This document shows positions 24,501 to 37,817 of a stretch of 64,000 nt of DNA, piece after piece. Positions within the stretch are counted from its first letter, which is position 1, and each line of letters begins with the position of its first letter. The notes beneath the pieces were generated by a model, which was not told where the DNA came from, did no database searches, and saw only the letters and a list, made by a program, of their open reading frames with translations. The stretch comes from Neodontobutis hainanensis (Eukaryota > Chordata > Actinopteri > Gobiiformes > Odontobutidae), in assembly GCA_024349245.1 (NCBI GenBank), contig JALDNG010000397.1:228241-292240 (forward strand). The letters run 5' to 3'. The position numbers and the translations under genes were made by a program.

Positions 24501-27500
24501 CGATTTACTTAATTTTATAATATAATTGTTATTTGATTTTCATAACGCGTTGAAGATTTACATTTGCCAAGTAAAATTTAGAATTCGTCAATATTCGTGA
24601 GTTCCACAATGAAAACTTTTTATGAAATTTAGCTTCAGAGTGAATAAAATTGATCAAATTAATATTTTAATTTATAAATTTTATTACTGGTGGGATATTT
24701 TAAATTTTTCGTGTTTATGACTATTTTTAGAGAAATTTTCTCACAATTTCCATTTATATTAACTGTGACATGAAATGTATTTTTAAACAGTTAACAATTG
24801 GTACTATAAACCTCTTAAAATAAAATAGATATGAAAAATTAGTTTTCTTACTTTAAATAGTAAATTAACGTTTATAAGTACTTCGAACACAACTTTATGA
24901 GTCGTTTATATGAGCTAAGAGTGGTTGAAAGTAAAAAAATTAACATTATCTGATGTGACGTTTCACAAAATATGGATCTTTATGTTTGTGATAATGACCG
25001 CATTTACATTAAGGTATATTCATTTGAGGAAATTTTCATGCTGGTGTTTGGAACACTACGAATATAAAAATATTGAAAATGAAAATAAATTTTAAAAATG
25101 TGACATTGAAGATTTTTAACAAAAATATTCCAACTTAAATTAGATTTACCGATTTAAAATATTTGAGAGAAAGTAATTTTCTTATTTTAAATATTAATTT
25201 TTGATGAATAAAAGTTTTTAAAGATGTATCAAATAACAAAACTATTTCGAAAATTAACCAGGTAAAAAATATACTCGCGCACGCTCTGTAGTTATGGTAG
25301 TTTCGAATGCCATAATAAAATTTTAATTTCCCTCCTTATGAAAAGAAGTTTAAGACTATAAAATTATCGTTTTGGGCTCTGGATATTTTTTGAGATGAAT
25401 TTTAACTTTGAATTAGCTCACACTAAAAATTATAATTAGGCTTTTCTATTACGTGCATACCAGCTGTTGTACCAAAACCAAAGTCTTATAAAGAATTACT
25501 CAATTTGTACTCACAACTGAAAAATAAAAAACAAGGTATCACTCATCTGAGGATATAAAGACGGATCTTTAACGACGATTACCTGTAAGTGTGGTGTGAA
25601 GAATTAAATTTAAAAATCAAAAGAAGATAATTTTTTGTGATATAAGACCGGTTTATGCAGAATATCAAAAATCGACAGGTCTGAGAAATGTAAACATAAT
25701 CATACATGTAAGTGCAGAAAATCCATATGCTGCCAATATTTTTAATGACGTTTCTAATTATTAAAGCTTAAAAAGTGAGAAAATCGGATGTGGTACAATA
25801 ATTTATGAGCTGTATTTGACGTATATAAAAGGTTTTCAAAACTAGCATTCCACCTTTACATAAATATGAAACATAACACCTATAAGTTTTAAACGATGGC
25901 TGGCGAACAGTCTATTTTTGTAAAATTGAAAAGTTAATAAACATTAAAAAAGTGAAATTTGCTTTTAGAGAAAAGTATTTGAGTTACATATCTTTGATAT
26001 AACTTGAAGATTTTGAAATTATCATAAGGTTGTTTATTTTATGGCCGCTTATTTACTCAGAATAAAAGTTATTCTTTTTTGTGAATTTGAAAATACTTTT
26101 AAAAGTTCGACCAATAACATGATCATACTTTAGAACGATTTTCGTATGGTGATTCACCCGATAGACTATTAAAATCCAAATTAATTTAGAGAAATCAAAA
26201 ATTCGTTTTAAAAATCTTCAGATATCCGAGACCATAAAATTAACAAAAATTATGTTGAAATAATCTAACATCGCATAAAATAGAGTTTATTTTAATTATG
26301 ATAACAAGTTATAATTCCATACAATTTTTTCAACATTTCCCATTCGAAGGAGCGTTTTAAGTGTTATTTGTGTTACAAAAATGAGAGATATGATTTATAG
26401 ATATTGTTGAGTTTAACTCTTATAATTTTTGTTTATCACCGCTTTTATATTCACATCTTTAACCTCGTTCGTAAACTTCTTCCAAAAATTAAAATTAATT
26501 CGAAGTAAAGAGAATTTAACAAACAATAAAAATTGTTTTAAAATTGCCAAAAAATCATGTTTTTAGAGGTCATAAAAGAATATTAAAAACTAAACCATAT
26601 CTGTCAATGGTAAAAACGCATGTCAGAAACGCCATTAAATTGGACATTTTCGAAAGTAAGTGAAGTTTCGATGAAAAAACTTTGTTCTTTAGATTTATAA
26701 ATCCATTATTCATATCTTTCCTGATTCATACTAAAAGTGTAACAGAAAGAAAGAATCTTTCTAGAATGATAAGATTTCAGCTATAAAAATGTGATAGTTC
26801 TCACATACTATGGTTCTAATTGTGTTTGTTTCATCTGAAAAGTGAGCAAAGTTTTTTGAGTTAACGATGATGACTAAAATTTTTCTCAATTTAAGCATTC
26901 AATTGCCATGGAAAATATATCAAGAATCAAATAAGCGGGATTTTCATAATTTAAATTCGTAAAATTTACTATGGATAGGTATATTTGTCGTCAAATATAG
27001 TTTAAGAATGATATGTATTAAATAAATTGTATAAACGTTAAATTAAAACGAATTTTAAGACCGGGTATATTTATTTTGTTTCTCTTTTACGTTATTAAAA
27101 CTTCATTCAAACCAATAACTCATTTCTTTATCACTCTGTGTCATGAACATTAAATGTATTTTGTAATCCATCGCGCATAATCGTAAATGATTTATGTTTA
27201 CCTCTTTCGAAAATTAAACTTAGCACAGAAATTTATGATTTATAAAGTTGTTATGATAGTCAGAAGTTAATTAAGAATTTACAACCTAACTTACTTTTAT
27301 AATATATATTTGTAGAAATAAAAGATATAGACTTATGCTCTCGAATGTTATCTTTTAAGATTTTGAACGTCTTTGCTAAAACATTTTATGTAAAATAGAA
27401 GAATTACAAACAGAAGTAAATTTTATTTTCGTTGTTTTTAAATATCAATATTCCTTGCCAGTAAATCCCGGTTATAAAGAGTATAATTTCCTTATTAGTT

Positions 27501-28949
27501 ACTGTTTGAATATTATACGTTTGATTTGTTAAAAAGTGTTAATACGTTAAAGTTCCTTTTAAAATATATTTTATATCCCATCAATAAAGCTTTTCTCTGA
27601 TTGTTTCGAGTTTTATTAATTTTATCTGCCGTATCGTACCGAAGATCGTCGGCAGAGGATAATTAATTTTTATTATTTATCTAATTTTGAAAATAATTTT
27701 TGTTCTCTTAATTCACACAAATCTTCCCAAAGCTTCATTATCATTAGAATTTATTTTGGTTTATTGAAATTCTCTTCTGAATCCATAAAAAATAAATGCC
27801 GAATATTTATCAGTATAATATCTCAAAATTAACTTGTCAAATACAAAAATCGGTATCACCCTTGATTTTAACTCTAATGAAAACGTAAACCTCATTTCAA
27901 ATAGCATTCGAATAATCACTAGAACAGTTATCAGCTTTTACGTCTTAAAATCTTTAGTAGAAGTGTCCTTTTATCTATAATCTTTTTATTTTAAGATTTG
28001 TTAACGTTGATTAAAATTTTACAAAATTAAAATTATTTATGGTACTCTTATTAAGTAAAACCTTGTATGACATGTGTTTTGATTAAAGGAGAAAAAATCA
28101 CCTCTCCTAGAAATTCGAATTTATTCTTATATATTCGTGTTAAAATATCAAAATATAAAAAAAATGAATTTCATACGTTGAAAATAATAATGGGGTTTTC
28201 AAGTAAATTAATTTTAGGGAAAAGTAATTTATTCCGACAATTAATGAAAGCAGGATGTGTTAAAAATTTTATTCATACCTCATGAGAGTATTTTCTTGAA
28301 TATTTTATTTTCTTCTACATTGCGAAATTTTGAAGTATTCTTGAAAACGTGATCACACTCAGTTAAACGCATACCTCAAGAAATAAAACTTAACGTTAAT
28401 ATATTCAATCAAATATTTCTAAGTGAGTCCTATCGATATTAAAAAGGTTTATTTATACGTTAAGGGTGACTTTTTTGAAGTATTAGAGTCAGATTTTGTG
28501 TCACTAGCATTTATATCGTTGATCTCGCATTGATTAAAAATTATCATGAAAAAACTTATTAAATTTTTGAGGAAAAATGATCAAATAAATAGCCAAGAAT
28601 AATGATAATTTTATAATTTAGATAAATTAACAACCATGTAACTTGATTTATTCAGGTGAGTGAACGTTTTGCAAAATCCGACGATCAAAGTTAAAGTATA
28701 TTCATAAAGATTTCGTGATTCACCCAACAGATCTACATTTTGAATGGGGAGGAAAGAATCAAGTATAAACACGCAATAATTAAAGGTTTTGTTTCTGAGT
28801 ATGATCCATTGACATTTAAGCTTCCGTAGAAAAATAAGGGAAAAATTTGTAGGCATTTAACTGATCAAATAAATGAAACATTATTTTTATTTTAAAGTTA
28901 GTTTAATTTATCTTTGATATGGTTGTTATTCTTCTTAATTATTTGGATA
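21529..28949. other. 7.4 kb AT-rich gene desert
   Basis: Between the OVO-like gene and the first LAMP-like gene. A 21-codon frame at about 22.02 kb (+) starting MAKSLKAKTIKGINKPAP is the only low-AT patch. The frames at 28067-28285 (+) and 28611-28856 (-) are within chance expectation. No RNA gene, array or element recognised. Confidence 0.4.
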
Positions 28950-29842
28950 CTACGTTGGCTTTAAAGGTTTTCTATTTTTAATATATATGATAGCATAGAT
29001 GAGCAAAGTGGTAATAGTAAGAGCGGCTGCAAGAGAGAGTCCGACAATTAGACCCTTTGAACCTTCCTTATTTGCAGTAGGAGCAGGTGAAACAGTGGAG
29101 ACACCTTGATTAGAAGTAGTTGAAGTCTTTAAGACATCAGTTTCGGAAGGAGAAGCAGTTTGAACCGTTGGGCCACTGTTATCTGAAGCATGTAAATCTG
29201 GAACAGTCGAGGCATCCCCAGGGCAATGTTTTACTTATCAAACCAAAGAAAATACCTGTTACTTGGTCTATTGTGTAATCAGACTTAAATGTAAATGCAG
29301 TGATTCGTAACGTAAACGAACAAACCTTCATAAACGAAATCCCGAGTCGGCCAGAAAACGTCATTGGAGAACGACAAGTGTATGTTTCTCCTTTATTCAA
29401 AAGAATGTTTAAATCAGTCGAAAAGATTCTATTGTTGCCTAAATATAAAAACTGTGATATCACCCCACAAAATGCTCCGGGAAAAATATGGAACTTTGTA
29501 AAGTATAACAATGTTTTTAATTGTGATTCCTGTAGACTTTCTATACGTGAGATACAACTCAGAGGTCCCAATTGAAAGACTTCCAAAGCTAAATTTCAAC
29601 GCCGTTTCTTTATTTTCAACATCCATTGAAACTGAGCCGACAGGGTTTTGTATAGGTATCCAAATAAACTTTAAGTTATCAAAAATCCCAACATTATGCA
29701 AGCATTGAATACTGGCCGTTCCATCAATATGTAGTTCAAAATGATCATCCCCTGAACCGTACACTACATCGACTAGAATTGATTTTGAGACAAATGACAG
29801 TAACACTGAATGTTAAAACAACTCACGTATTTGGACAATCAT
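28950..29842 (-). CDS. LAMP-like type I membrane glycoprotein, copy A (intact)
   Basis: Five exons (29827-29842, 29693-29805, 29464-29668, 29256-29438, 28950-29233) with GT-AG introns of 21, 24, 25 and 22 nt give 266 residues. It starts with a short signal peptide (MIVQILLLSFVSKS, split by intron 1). A luminal domain of about 160 residues carries cysteines at 40, 133, 151 and 176. A Ser/Thr/Pro-rich stalk (about 179-230) leads to one transmembrane helix (GLIVGLSLAAALTITTLLIY) and the short basic tail KNRKPLKPT. The order and spacing of TIKNIVILY, LNILLNKGETYTC, FTLRITAFTF and VKHCPGD parallel the membrane-proximal LAMP domain (x-LxxVxIxM, SYxC, LRVQAF, AExC, TM). LAMPs line the lysosome membrane; this tail lacks a YxxPhi sorting signal, so surface or other endosomal location is possible. 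Gene structure is shared with copies E and F, which strongly supports the exon model. The LAMP assignment is by pattern, not search. Confidence 0.7.
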
Positions 29843-31572
29843 GAGGAATCTTCCGACCGCTGATTACGGTTTCATCTAACTACCAATAAATCTTATTACT
29901 ACTTTTGTAGTAAATGAGAACAATAAAAGTTATTTCATTTTCTTTTTCCTCATCTTTCTTCGTTCCTCTTTAAAATTTATATTTTGGGATATCATTGAAA
30001 ATCAAAACGGGGTTAAGCTAAAATTTTGAAATGGAATTTTCTTTTATAAAATAAAATTATTCTTTTAAAATATGTGAGAAAATTTTATTACTTTAATTGA
30101 TGAGTAATACCTCAGCCATGCTTATATCTATGGTAATCCAAGAATTTTCGAGTCGACCATTGTAGCGTCAACTTGGTAAAATCATAGAACATTTTTTCGT
30201 TTCATCCTCATGAATGAGTGACATTCGATTTCGAGTCAAAATCATGTGCAAGCATTCTTAACAAGCTGGCTAAATATTTCAACTTTGAACATTTTGATCT
30301 TTATATATCACAAATATTCTCAGCCTCTTAAATTCCTTCATAAATTTTTCTAATTTTCTCCAGATATATAAAGGGCAAAAATTTTATTTATCTTTCAAAA
30401 ATTTATATGAAACGTTAAAATCTCTCAAATAAAGTCGTAAAAAACCTTCACCCTTCACATTATTATAATGCAATAGCTAATGGGAAAATTAGCGTTTTAT
30501 GTTTTTGCCTCGATTAAAGGCGAGAAATTAAAATTACTGAAATAACTACATTCTTAATGTAATTAGAAAAAAATAAATTGGTAATAAATCTAACGGCGGA
30601 TTATTTACAATTGCAATCGTTCTCAATTTATTCACTCCTATTTGTAATGGGGAAAACGAATGGTTTTTATCGAATACAGTCAATAATTTTTGATAAAAAT
30701 CTCATTTGAAAATTCCTACCCTTCAGATTTTTCTCCATAAAAATACGCTTTCCTCGAAATTTAACACAAAGTCATAACTAAATCATTAAAATAATCCACA
30801 TAAAAAAGGTAATAAAGTATTCATCGGGGAGTTTGAATACTGATTCTAGATATAAAAGGCATCAGTAAAAAACCAACGTTTGTTCGTTCGTCAAGTTCAT
30901 TGAGAATGTTTAATGCATATAATCATCTTACTTCGATTAATTCTCACCTACAGTGGAATAATTTTGTTAGTATTAATTGAGACTTAAGTTAATATAAGGC
31001 TAAGATCAGTTGGTGAAATGTGACACCATTCCTCTCAGATGTACTTATTTCGAAAATAATTCATGCGCATTTTCTAAGTGTAAAACAACCATCCTTTGTA
31101 TTCAATTTTAGCTATTATTGAGATTTTTTGATTCATTGATCAAAATTAGAACTTGTAACTACATTTCGTAGTTGAAAATTTGATCAAGTATTATATTTAT
31201 TTCAACGCCGTTAAACAAGTTAATATTCGGGTTATTTCGATATAGCTCGTATGCTATCGAGAAGATCGTTAACTCATGTATGTAGGAGCGATAAAATTAT
31301 AATCCTCAAAACAGTGTTCAACTCGTTTATCTATATCTGAATTTACAACGGTTTTTATATTTTTATTCCATACAAACTAACTAGGATATATTATTTGTTC
31401 TCTAATAGTCCATAAGACATCAACATAAACGTAAATTTGGGTTGTGGAATTCAAATTAAGTCAACTAATCAAAATGTATTTGGAAGTTATTTCAATCCAA
31501 ATTATACGAATTTCATTCTTTTCCTTTCATGTAGCTTGCCTGTATTTTTGCTTAACTTTTGCTTTGAGTGTA
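29843..31572. other. Intergenic region upstream of LAMP-like copy A
   Basis: AT-rich and presumed to hold the promoter of copy A, but no TATA or initiator could be assigned with confidence. No exon set found. Confidence 0.35.
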
Positions 31573-32055
31573 TCAAGTAACATTCAAATCATGAGCTTGT
31601 AAGTTTTTTATTTTAAAGGTTACCGTAAAGTCAAATAGCCATCTTTCATTAATTTTCAAGTAAATTTGGTAGCTTTGGTCTTAATATACAACATTAATTT
31701 TTATTGAATAAAAGTCGACGATTTTACCATGATCAGAATGTGAGCTCTTTCAGTACGATTGAGTGTAATTTTTCTGTCAAAGGAGTTCGGATTTAATATT
31801 TGTAACATCCATAATGGTCAATCATTTATCTTACGAAATAAAAGATAGTTGTGAATCCTCTCATATACCTTTATCATTTTTTTGTTAAGTCTCACGAAAA
31901 TATACCAATTTGACAGAATCTTTCCAAACCAACCCCATCTGAAGGAGCCGACTTTCACTACCTACCTAAGTCTCAGAAAATCCGTGACCTACACGTTTAG
32001 TTTGTCCTGCTCCGCTAGACGTTTGACAAGTTCATTGGATGGGTAATTAATACGT
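31573..32055 (-). CDS. Candidate multi-exon gene, galectin-like C-terminal half
   Basis: Five phase-consistent pieces: 31995-32055, 31896-31965, 31835-31859, 31720-31773 and 31573-31672. The GT-AG introns are 29, 36, 61 and 47 nt. They read through to a TGA at 31573-31575 and give about 102 residues; the 5' end was not found. The C-terminal third, RAHILIMVKS followed by YQIYLKINERWLFDF, resembles the galectin strands F-x-I-x-I-x-V ... F-K-V-x-V-N-G-x-H-L-F-D-F, with DLNV at the position of the next strand. The sugar-binding H-x-N-x-R and W-x-x-E-x-R signatures are not visible, so lectin activity is doubtful. If real it would be a small beta-sandwich protein. Two of these introns are longer than the mode here and other splice choices exist. 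Exon content is clearly less AT-rich than its surroundings. Confidence 0.33.
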
Positions 32056-32888
32056 CTGAGTAAATAAAAACGTTTTGTTATTTTAAAAGGAACGTCATTT
32101 CTTACAATTAAACAATTTTCATATCATCGATTTATTACTAATTTTTCGTTATCAACAAATATATGAAAGTATGTTTTGATAAAACATATATTTGCTCGTT
32201 CGTCGAATCAAGAATGTCATTTAAAAGACTTTTAATCAATGTCAGCCACAACAAAAGTTAACTGTGCGTGAAATGTTAATTGAACTAACAGAAAAATTAT
32301 GAGACAAGAAATATAGTATCGTCGAGGTTAATATCTGTATTCTTCAATATTTGAATGGATATCATCGCGTTTTTCTGTACATGTTGTGTAAAAATAAATT
32401 CAAAGAGTTATTTTAAAATATAGAATATCCATCCGTTGATACATAATATCTTGACTTGCGCATATCCAGTAATTACGAAGATTTTAATGACATACAGTTA
32501 TCCATTAGAGTTTTTTATGAAACTAACGACCTTAACAATATAAATACATTTTATTTGTCTCTTTTTACAAAACATTAAAATAGTCTAAATGGGAAATTCG
32601 TTTTTCAATTAAAGTCGTGTTTAATTTTTGACAAATGTTCCAAGTTGTAATGGTATCAAACATGAATGAATCGTCATTTGATTTATGGGAAAAGATATCC
32701 ATCTTATTTTCTTATACACGTTATAAAACCATAATGCAATATTTTTCAAAATTAAATGAAATTAACAAAAAACTGAAATTTATGTGAATTTTTCATTTTT
32801 TGTTGGTTATCTTACCTCAAAGAAATGACTGAAAATTCTCTAAGATAAGGGCAAAAATAGTTTAATTTATGTATTTTTCTATCTAACG
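32056..32888. other. AT-rich intergenic region
   Basis: Probably holds the missing 5' end of the galectin-like candidate. A 60-nt frame at 32161-32220 (-) starting MTFLIRRTSK could not be joined in phase. Confidence 0.3.
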
Positions 32889-33094
32889 ATGATGGACGAC
32901 GTTGAATTTGATGATGAGTATTTTACTCATGTATTTCCTGTATCTTCTATTGTTGGTTTTTTTGGAATAGAATGAGTTCAGTTCGTTAGAACATTAATAA
33001 TTGGTATTTGGTGTATATTATAATTCTAAATTACAGCTCTGGTAACGAGGATTTGAATGTTCCGGCGTCAACATCCGTTAGTCCTCCTCTTTGA
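32889..33094 (+). CDS. Candidate three-exon micro-intron gene, short acidic protein
   Basis: Pieces 32889-32951, 32982-33010 and 33037-33094 join in phase across GT-AG introns of 30 nt (32952-32981) and 26 nt (33011-33036), ending at TGA 33092-33094. The product would be 50 residues: an acidic start MMDDVEFDDEYFTHVFP, a short hydrophobic part, and NEDLNVPASTSVSPPL. Both introns contain the stops that would otherwise close the frame. No family recognised. Alternative donors in phase exist for the first intron (42 or 51 nt). It may be the start of a longer gene if 33.10-33.20 kb, which is relatively GC-rich, contains further exons. Confidence 0.27.
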
Positions 33095-36000
33095 GCATTT
33101 TTTGAGTGTTGGGTAGTCTTTGAGTGCGTCCACTTAACATTTCACTCTATATTCAGCTCACTTAGGTAACCTTACCCTGACGCAGCATTTTACAGGGCGG
33201 AAACCAAAATTTATAAAACTAAAAAATGGGACAGAAAAACATGAAAATATAGGTGAATGCAGGACAAATAAGAATCGCTTTAATACTGGTCAGGATCATA
33301 GGTTAACATTGTACAGAGATAAAGAGTAGAAAAATAACCTCATTAAATTCTTTTAGTAATCACGCGCTTAGAATATATTGAGCTTTGGAACAATTGAGAC
33401 TTGGGATGTATCATTATCAAAGATTGAAAAATCTACTCACCATCTTATACTTGTATTCTATATCATGAACTCGAATAAATCTTTGACTATCAGTTGATTT
33501 ATGAAAAACGAGGTGTTATTTATTTTTGAATTTACTTTTTCTTCTTCTGGTCTACAGTACCTCGTGAAAGGTCGACACACGTCAAGAGAAATTTTTACCT
33601 TACAAAATAATTAAATTTTGACGTGAGAAAAACTTTCAGAGGGAAATATCAGAACGATTAATGAAATTTTTACCTTTATATTATGTATGAGTACATAATT
33701 CGTTTAATGAGAATAAGAATCTTATAACCATGGCAAATTGTTGACAAAATATGATTTGTCCCTCAAAAATCGGTTGAAAACGGATAATTCGCGAGGTTTA
33801 GAGAGAAGGCGAGTCATTTCTCTTTTATTTTCGAGATAATTCAGACCAACTATGAGATAATTCTTGTAAAGGTAAAAAACTTTTATTTCATAAAGTGTTA
33901 AATAAGGATGATTCAAGAAAAAATTGGTTATAAAAGAAACCAGACTTATTCAGATAATATTCTCTGTTTAAGGGTTAATACCATAAATTTGAAGTCAGGT
34001 TAATGAATACCATATAAGAGAACAGAGAATATAATTATTTATTCTTCCAACCAGTTTACACGAATATCATAATATAAAGTTATATGATAGAATAACCTCT
34101 TAATGTTGTTTTTAAATAACACATGAATGATAATAATATTTTCAATGAAAATACTTATAGTTGGTCATTATAACACGCGGTTCTAATTACATGGCCTACA
34201 GCTATCAATAATGTGATGAAACGTCTAAAATTATAAAATCAGTTATTTTATGTGACCACTATTTTGAAAATAAATATTAGACATTTTTACGATATATTCA
34301 GTGATATGAAAGGTAGTTTTCCACTTGAAGTATCGAAATTAGATACATTCAAGTTCCAAACCAATATAAATTCACGCTTTTTGTAAACATATAAGAATGA
34401 TATGTGTATTGAGGTAGTAAGACATTAAAAAAGTTTCCCATATTAGTTTATTACCGTTATCAAAACGAAATACAAATACAAAAAATACAATATAGCACAG
34501 CACTTTGAAGAAAAAGAGCTATGAACCTTCTAACGACGATTAAAATTTAACGTTCTTATTGGTCGTATAAATATTTTATGTTTCAAACAGAGTAAAGATA
34601 ACTTCTATTTTCCAAAATTAAATAAAACAGGAAAGTAGTTTTTATATCTTAAGTCTTGTTTATTCACTGATAAACATTAGCTTCTTAACGAATTATCACA
34701 TTTTTTTCTTTTAGATTTAAATGTACTTTCTTCAACGTGTTGACCGTACAAATTTCATGTTATGAATTGATAATTTTGAAAAAAAGATCTTTTTAAACCA
34801 TACATACGACTTCACAGACATTCTTATTTCGGTTTTATTTTTATGAAATGGTGTATTAAACATGATTAAAACGAATATTGGAAGTAAGTTAGACATGAAC
34901 GAGAATTCACTTGATTCATTTTTCGGCGATTTTTGAACATATTTGATTTTATAAATATTAATGTAGTTATTTCCCTGAAAGTCTCAACAAGTCTATTTTT
35001 TCCTTACATAAAAATTAGCTAATAAGAAGTTTTCATAAAATGAACACTTTCAACTGAAGGTTAGCCATCTTCAAAAACCAAGGAAAACGATGTCAGTTTG
35101 GCTCGCGCTTGAGTTTTTGCAACCAATAGATAAAGGCCTTTTAGTTTTCCAACATTGAAACGTGCTGCTTTACATGCCATTAAAATTTTTTAGAGATGTC
35201 TTTATGATATTAACTAAATTACATCGTAACTTGGAACAATTTTAATCATTAATCAAGAATAAAAATTATCAAATATATTCGATCATTTCTGGCTACCGTG
35301 GTTTTGATGGAAAATAAATTTATAATATTATTAACTGCAAATCATGAGAACGACAAACGTATTTATATAGGTATTGTAATACCTGACCATGAATGAAAAA
35401 ATAGTATAATTGATAATATCATGATTATATGGATGGAACATTATTGCATCTCAAAGCATTAAGTCAAAATTTTGAAAGCTCAAACGAAAATGAACACTGT
35501 TTTCGAAGAATTGATATTTTCAGAAACCTTGGAAACCATAAAAAGTGAATTTCTGCATTATGTATGCACACTTATACCTTACATGTAAACTAATAAACAG
35601 GCAAGAATCAATATGAAGGCGCTGAGGAATCTTTGATTCCGTTAAAGGGAACTGCCCAACACATAAATTTTTGTCAGGACATAAAATTAAAATTTTTTCA
35701 TATCATTTTACAGTATATTACTGTGTGAGGTTAAGAGATTTGGAAAATCCTCTTTCAGGTTGATAATATGGAAGAAAGAGAGAAAATAGAAACTTCAAAA
35801 ACTCTTTGAAATCAATTCAACTTTGATTTAGGTAGTTGAGACCAATATATTTTATTTTTGGATAATTATTTTCTTCACACACATCTAAGTGGACCAACTT
35901 TCCAAAAATCAACAAGGTGTAAATTGATGGAAAATGAATGGCTAGTTGTATTTAACTTTTTTAAAAATAAAGCCAAAATCCATATTTTGATGAATAATTC

Positions 36001-36419
36001 AGGAAAACGACGTTCTTTAAAGGTGAAGCATTGATCTAAACCGAGAAAACTGTTTAATTTTAAGTAAAAATACATAAACTATAAGGGTATGAGAATACGT
36101 TTAGACAACCGATTGCAGGACAATATCAAATTTCTGGCAAAGAACGATAGAGACAACATTCAATTAAGATGAAGATTAAGCTAATTTTTATAATGCAATC
36201 AACTACTGACGTACATATGTAATCATTAGAAGCAAAAATTTTTTACCGAGGCAGTTTTCATGGATTCTGCATTTCAATTCACTGAAGGATTTATTTATAA
36301 ATCTTTTCAGGTTTTTATCTGTGATAATAAACAAATTAAGTGACCCGTATTTTTTTCATTTTGTTGCGAATGATATCATGACACAGTGGAATTAACGAAA
36401 ATTTAAAATTTGTTGAGAT
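33095..36419. other. Intergenic region
   Basis: The first 100 bases are GC-richer and contain a CCCTG/CAGGG hairpin (about 33176-33198). The rest is AT-rich with nothing supportable up to the retrotransposon. Confidence 0.35.
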
Positions 36420-36485
36420 TGCTATGTATGAAACAATAATGATAACGACTAAATACGATTAGTTACGATTAATACATATACTACA
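36420..36485 (-). repeat. 66-bp terminal repeat, 3' LTR side
   Basis: Direct repeat of 38928-38993 with 56 of 66 identical positions. On the minus strand it starts TGTAGTATATG directly after the purine-rich GATGGAGG and ends CATACATAGCA. This fits a retrotransposon 3' LTR, though it is extraordinarily short. Confidence 0.75.
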
Positions 36486-36630
36486 CCTCCATCATTATGT
36501 TTGGACATTCCCAGGTCTTACTGCTATTCAGCTTGACCGTCTTACAGGGCCTGTATCTTCAAATAATTCATCCCCAGAAGGTATATAGCTCATATCTGTT
36601 TTTTCTCTGCCAGAGATAGACTCTTCTGGT

Positions 36631-36876
36631 TCATGAAAGATTGGCCCGTTTGTTTCTAGACTGACTCTTGGAGGACCAGGTATCCTGTATTATTAAGGGA
36701 GGAATTGTTATTTCTCCATTTTCTTGTATTTTCCTTTTAGATTTTAAAATTTGATCAGCTTGTCTTTTAATCGTACCAAAAGCGGTTTTTACAAGATAGT
36801 GTAGCTGTCCCATAACTTTCGATATTGTTCCTTGAATCCATTTTTCCTTCTTCCCATAAACCATAGCCAGAACCAT
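36631..36876 (-). pseudogene. Integrase C-terminal domain region of the 36.4-39.0 kb element
   Basis: 81-codon frame reading EKWIQGTISKVMGQLHYLV and then IKRQADQIL. This follows the GPF/GPY-type C-terminal module of Ty3/gypsy integrase (W-x-x-G-x-I/V-x-x-x-x-G-x-x-x-Y-x-V ... R/K-H/Q-x-x-Q-L/I). It continues the integrase remnants at 37.06-37.59 kb after a frame change. Confidence 0.6.
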
Positions 36877-37039
36877 CTCATTTTCTTTAAACTAATAGTG
36901 ATTACTACTTATGGTCCGGTCAGGTGAATTTAGGTTATCAATCCATGATCTTAGACGTCTTCCAAACATTAATAAAGGTGGTGGCTGTTTGTGGTACTAT
37001 GGGACGCTAATCTGTAACTTAGCAAGAATTTCATAAGTT

Positions 37040-37589
37040 GAAGATGAATGTCATGGCTGGTAATTTTTCCGCTAGACCGTTATTTTAGAGGTAATAAGGT
37101 GCTGATTTAACACGGCCAATATATTCGCCTTCGCATAATCTTTAAATATTTGAGAGGTAAATTGGGGACCGTTATCCGACACAATTTTCTTTAGTATTCC
37201 CAACCTGCTAAAAATCTCAGAGAGAACTTTCGTTGTTTCTTCTGCCGACGTCCTATTCATGATGATGGCTTCTGGCCATTTACAAATGTCATCAATCATT
37301 ACCAAAATAATTTTCCACGCGAGTGGACCCAAAAGTCGACGTGTACTCTTTCCATGGGAAAGGATGTGGCTGGCCACTTAATATTTTCCGATTTCGTGGG
37401 AAATTTACGTTTCTCTAATTGACTCTTCGCACAGCTTGATATAATATTTTCGATATCTGAGTCCATACCTGGCCACCATAGGTACGTTCGAGCTATTGAT
37501 TTAGTTTTTATAATTCCTAGGTGACCTTCGTGCATTCGATTTAGGAATATTATTTTTAATTTTTCTGGGATTACAAGTTTATCTTTCAT
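37040..37589 (-). pseudogene. Integrase of the 36.4-39.0 kb element
   Basis: Two overlapping frames cover zinc-binding and catalytic parts: HEGHLGIIKTKSIARTYLWW and WWPGMDSDIENIISSC, then ERVHVDFW (first D), KWPEAIIM, IVSDNGPQFTSQIFKDYAK (second D) and, after another frame change, NNGLAEKL (catalytic E). The second cysteine of the H2C2 finger appears lost (SSCAKSQ). Stops and at least two frameshifts make it inactive. Confidence 0.8.
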
Positions 37590-37817
37590 GACGATGGTTC
37601 CATCTACGGTTGACAGCTCGTCTCTTCTTCTGTAAAAAGCTTGAATATTCTGATCAAATTTCCTATTCGGGCAACCATTAATGATGAAATCATAAGCATT
37701 GTTCAGTGTATTGTCATTTTGTGTTTCTTCTCTGAGAGTTTCCCTCTTTACTCATGTTATGTTGTTCTTAATGTGATTTATTGTCTCAACATCCGCGCAA
37801 TCATTTATTCTATCTGT

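Noticed and set aside
29300..29708. Plus-strand frames opposite LAMP-like copy A
   Set aside because: The minus-strand exon model shares gene structure with two other copies; the plus frames are shadows.
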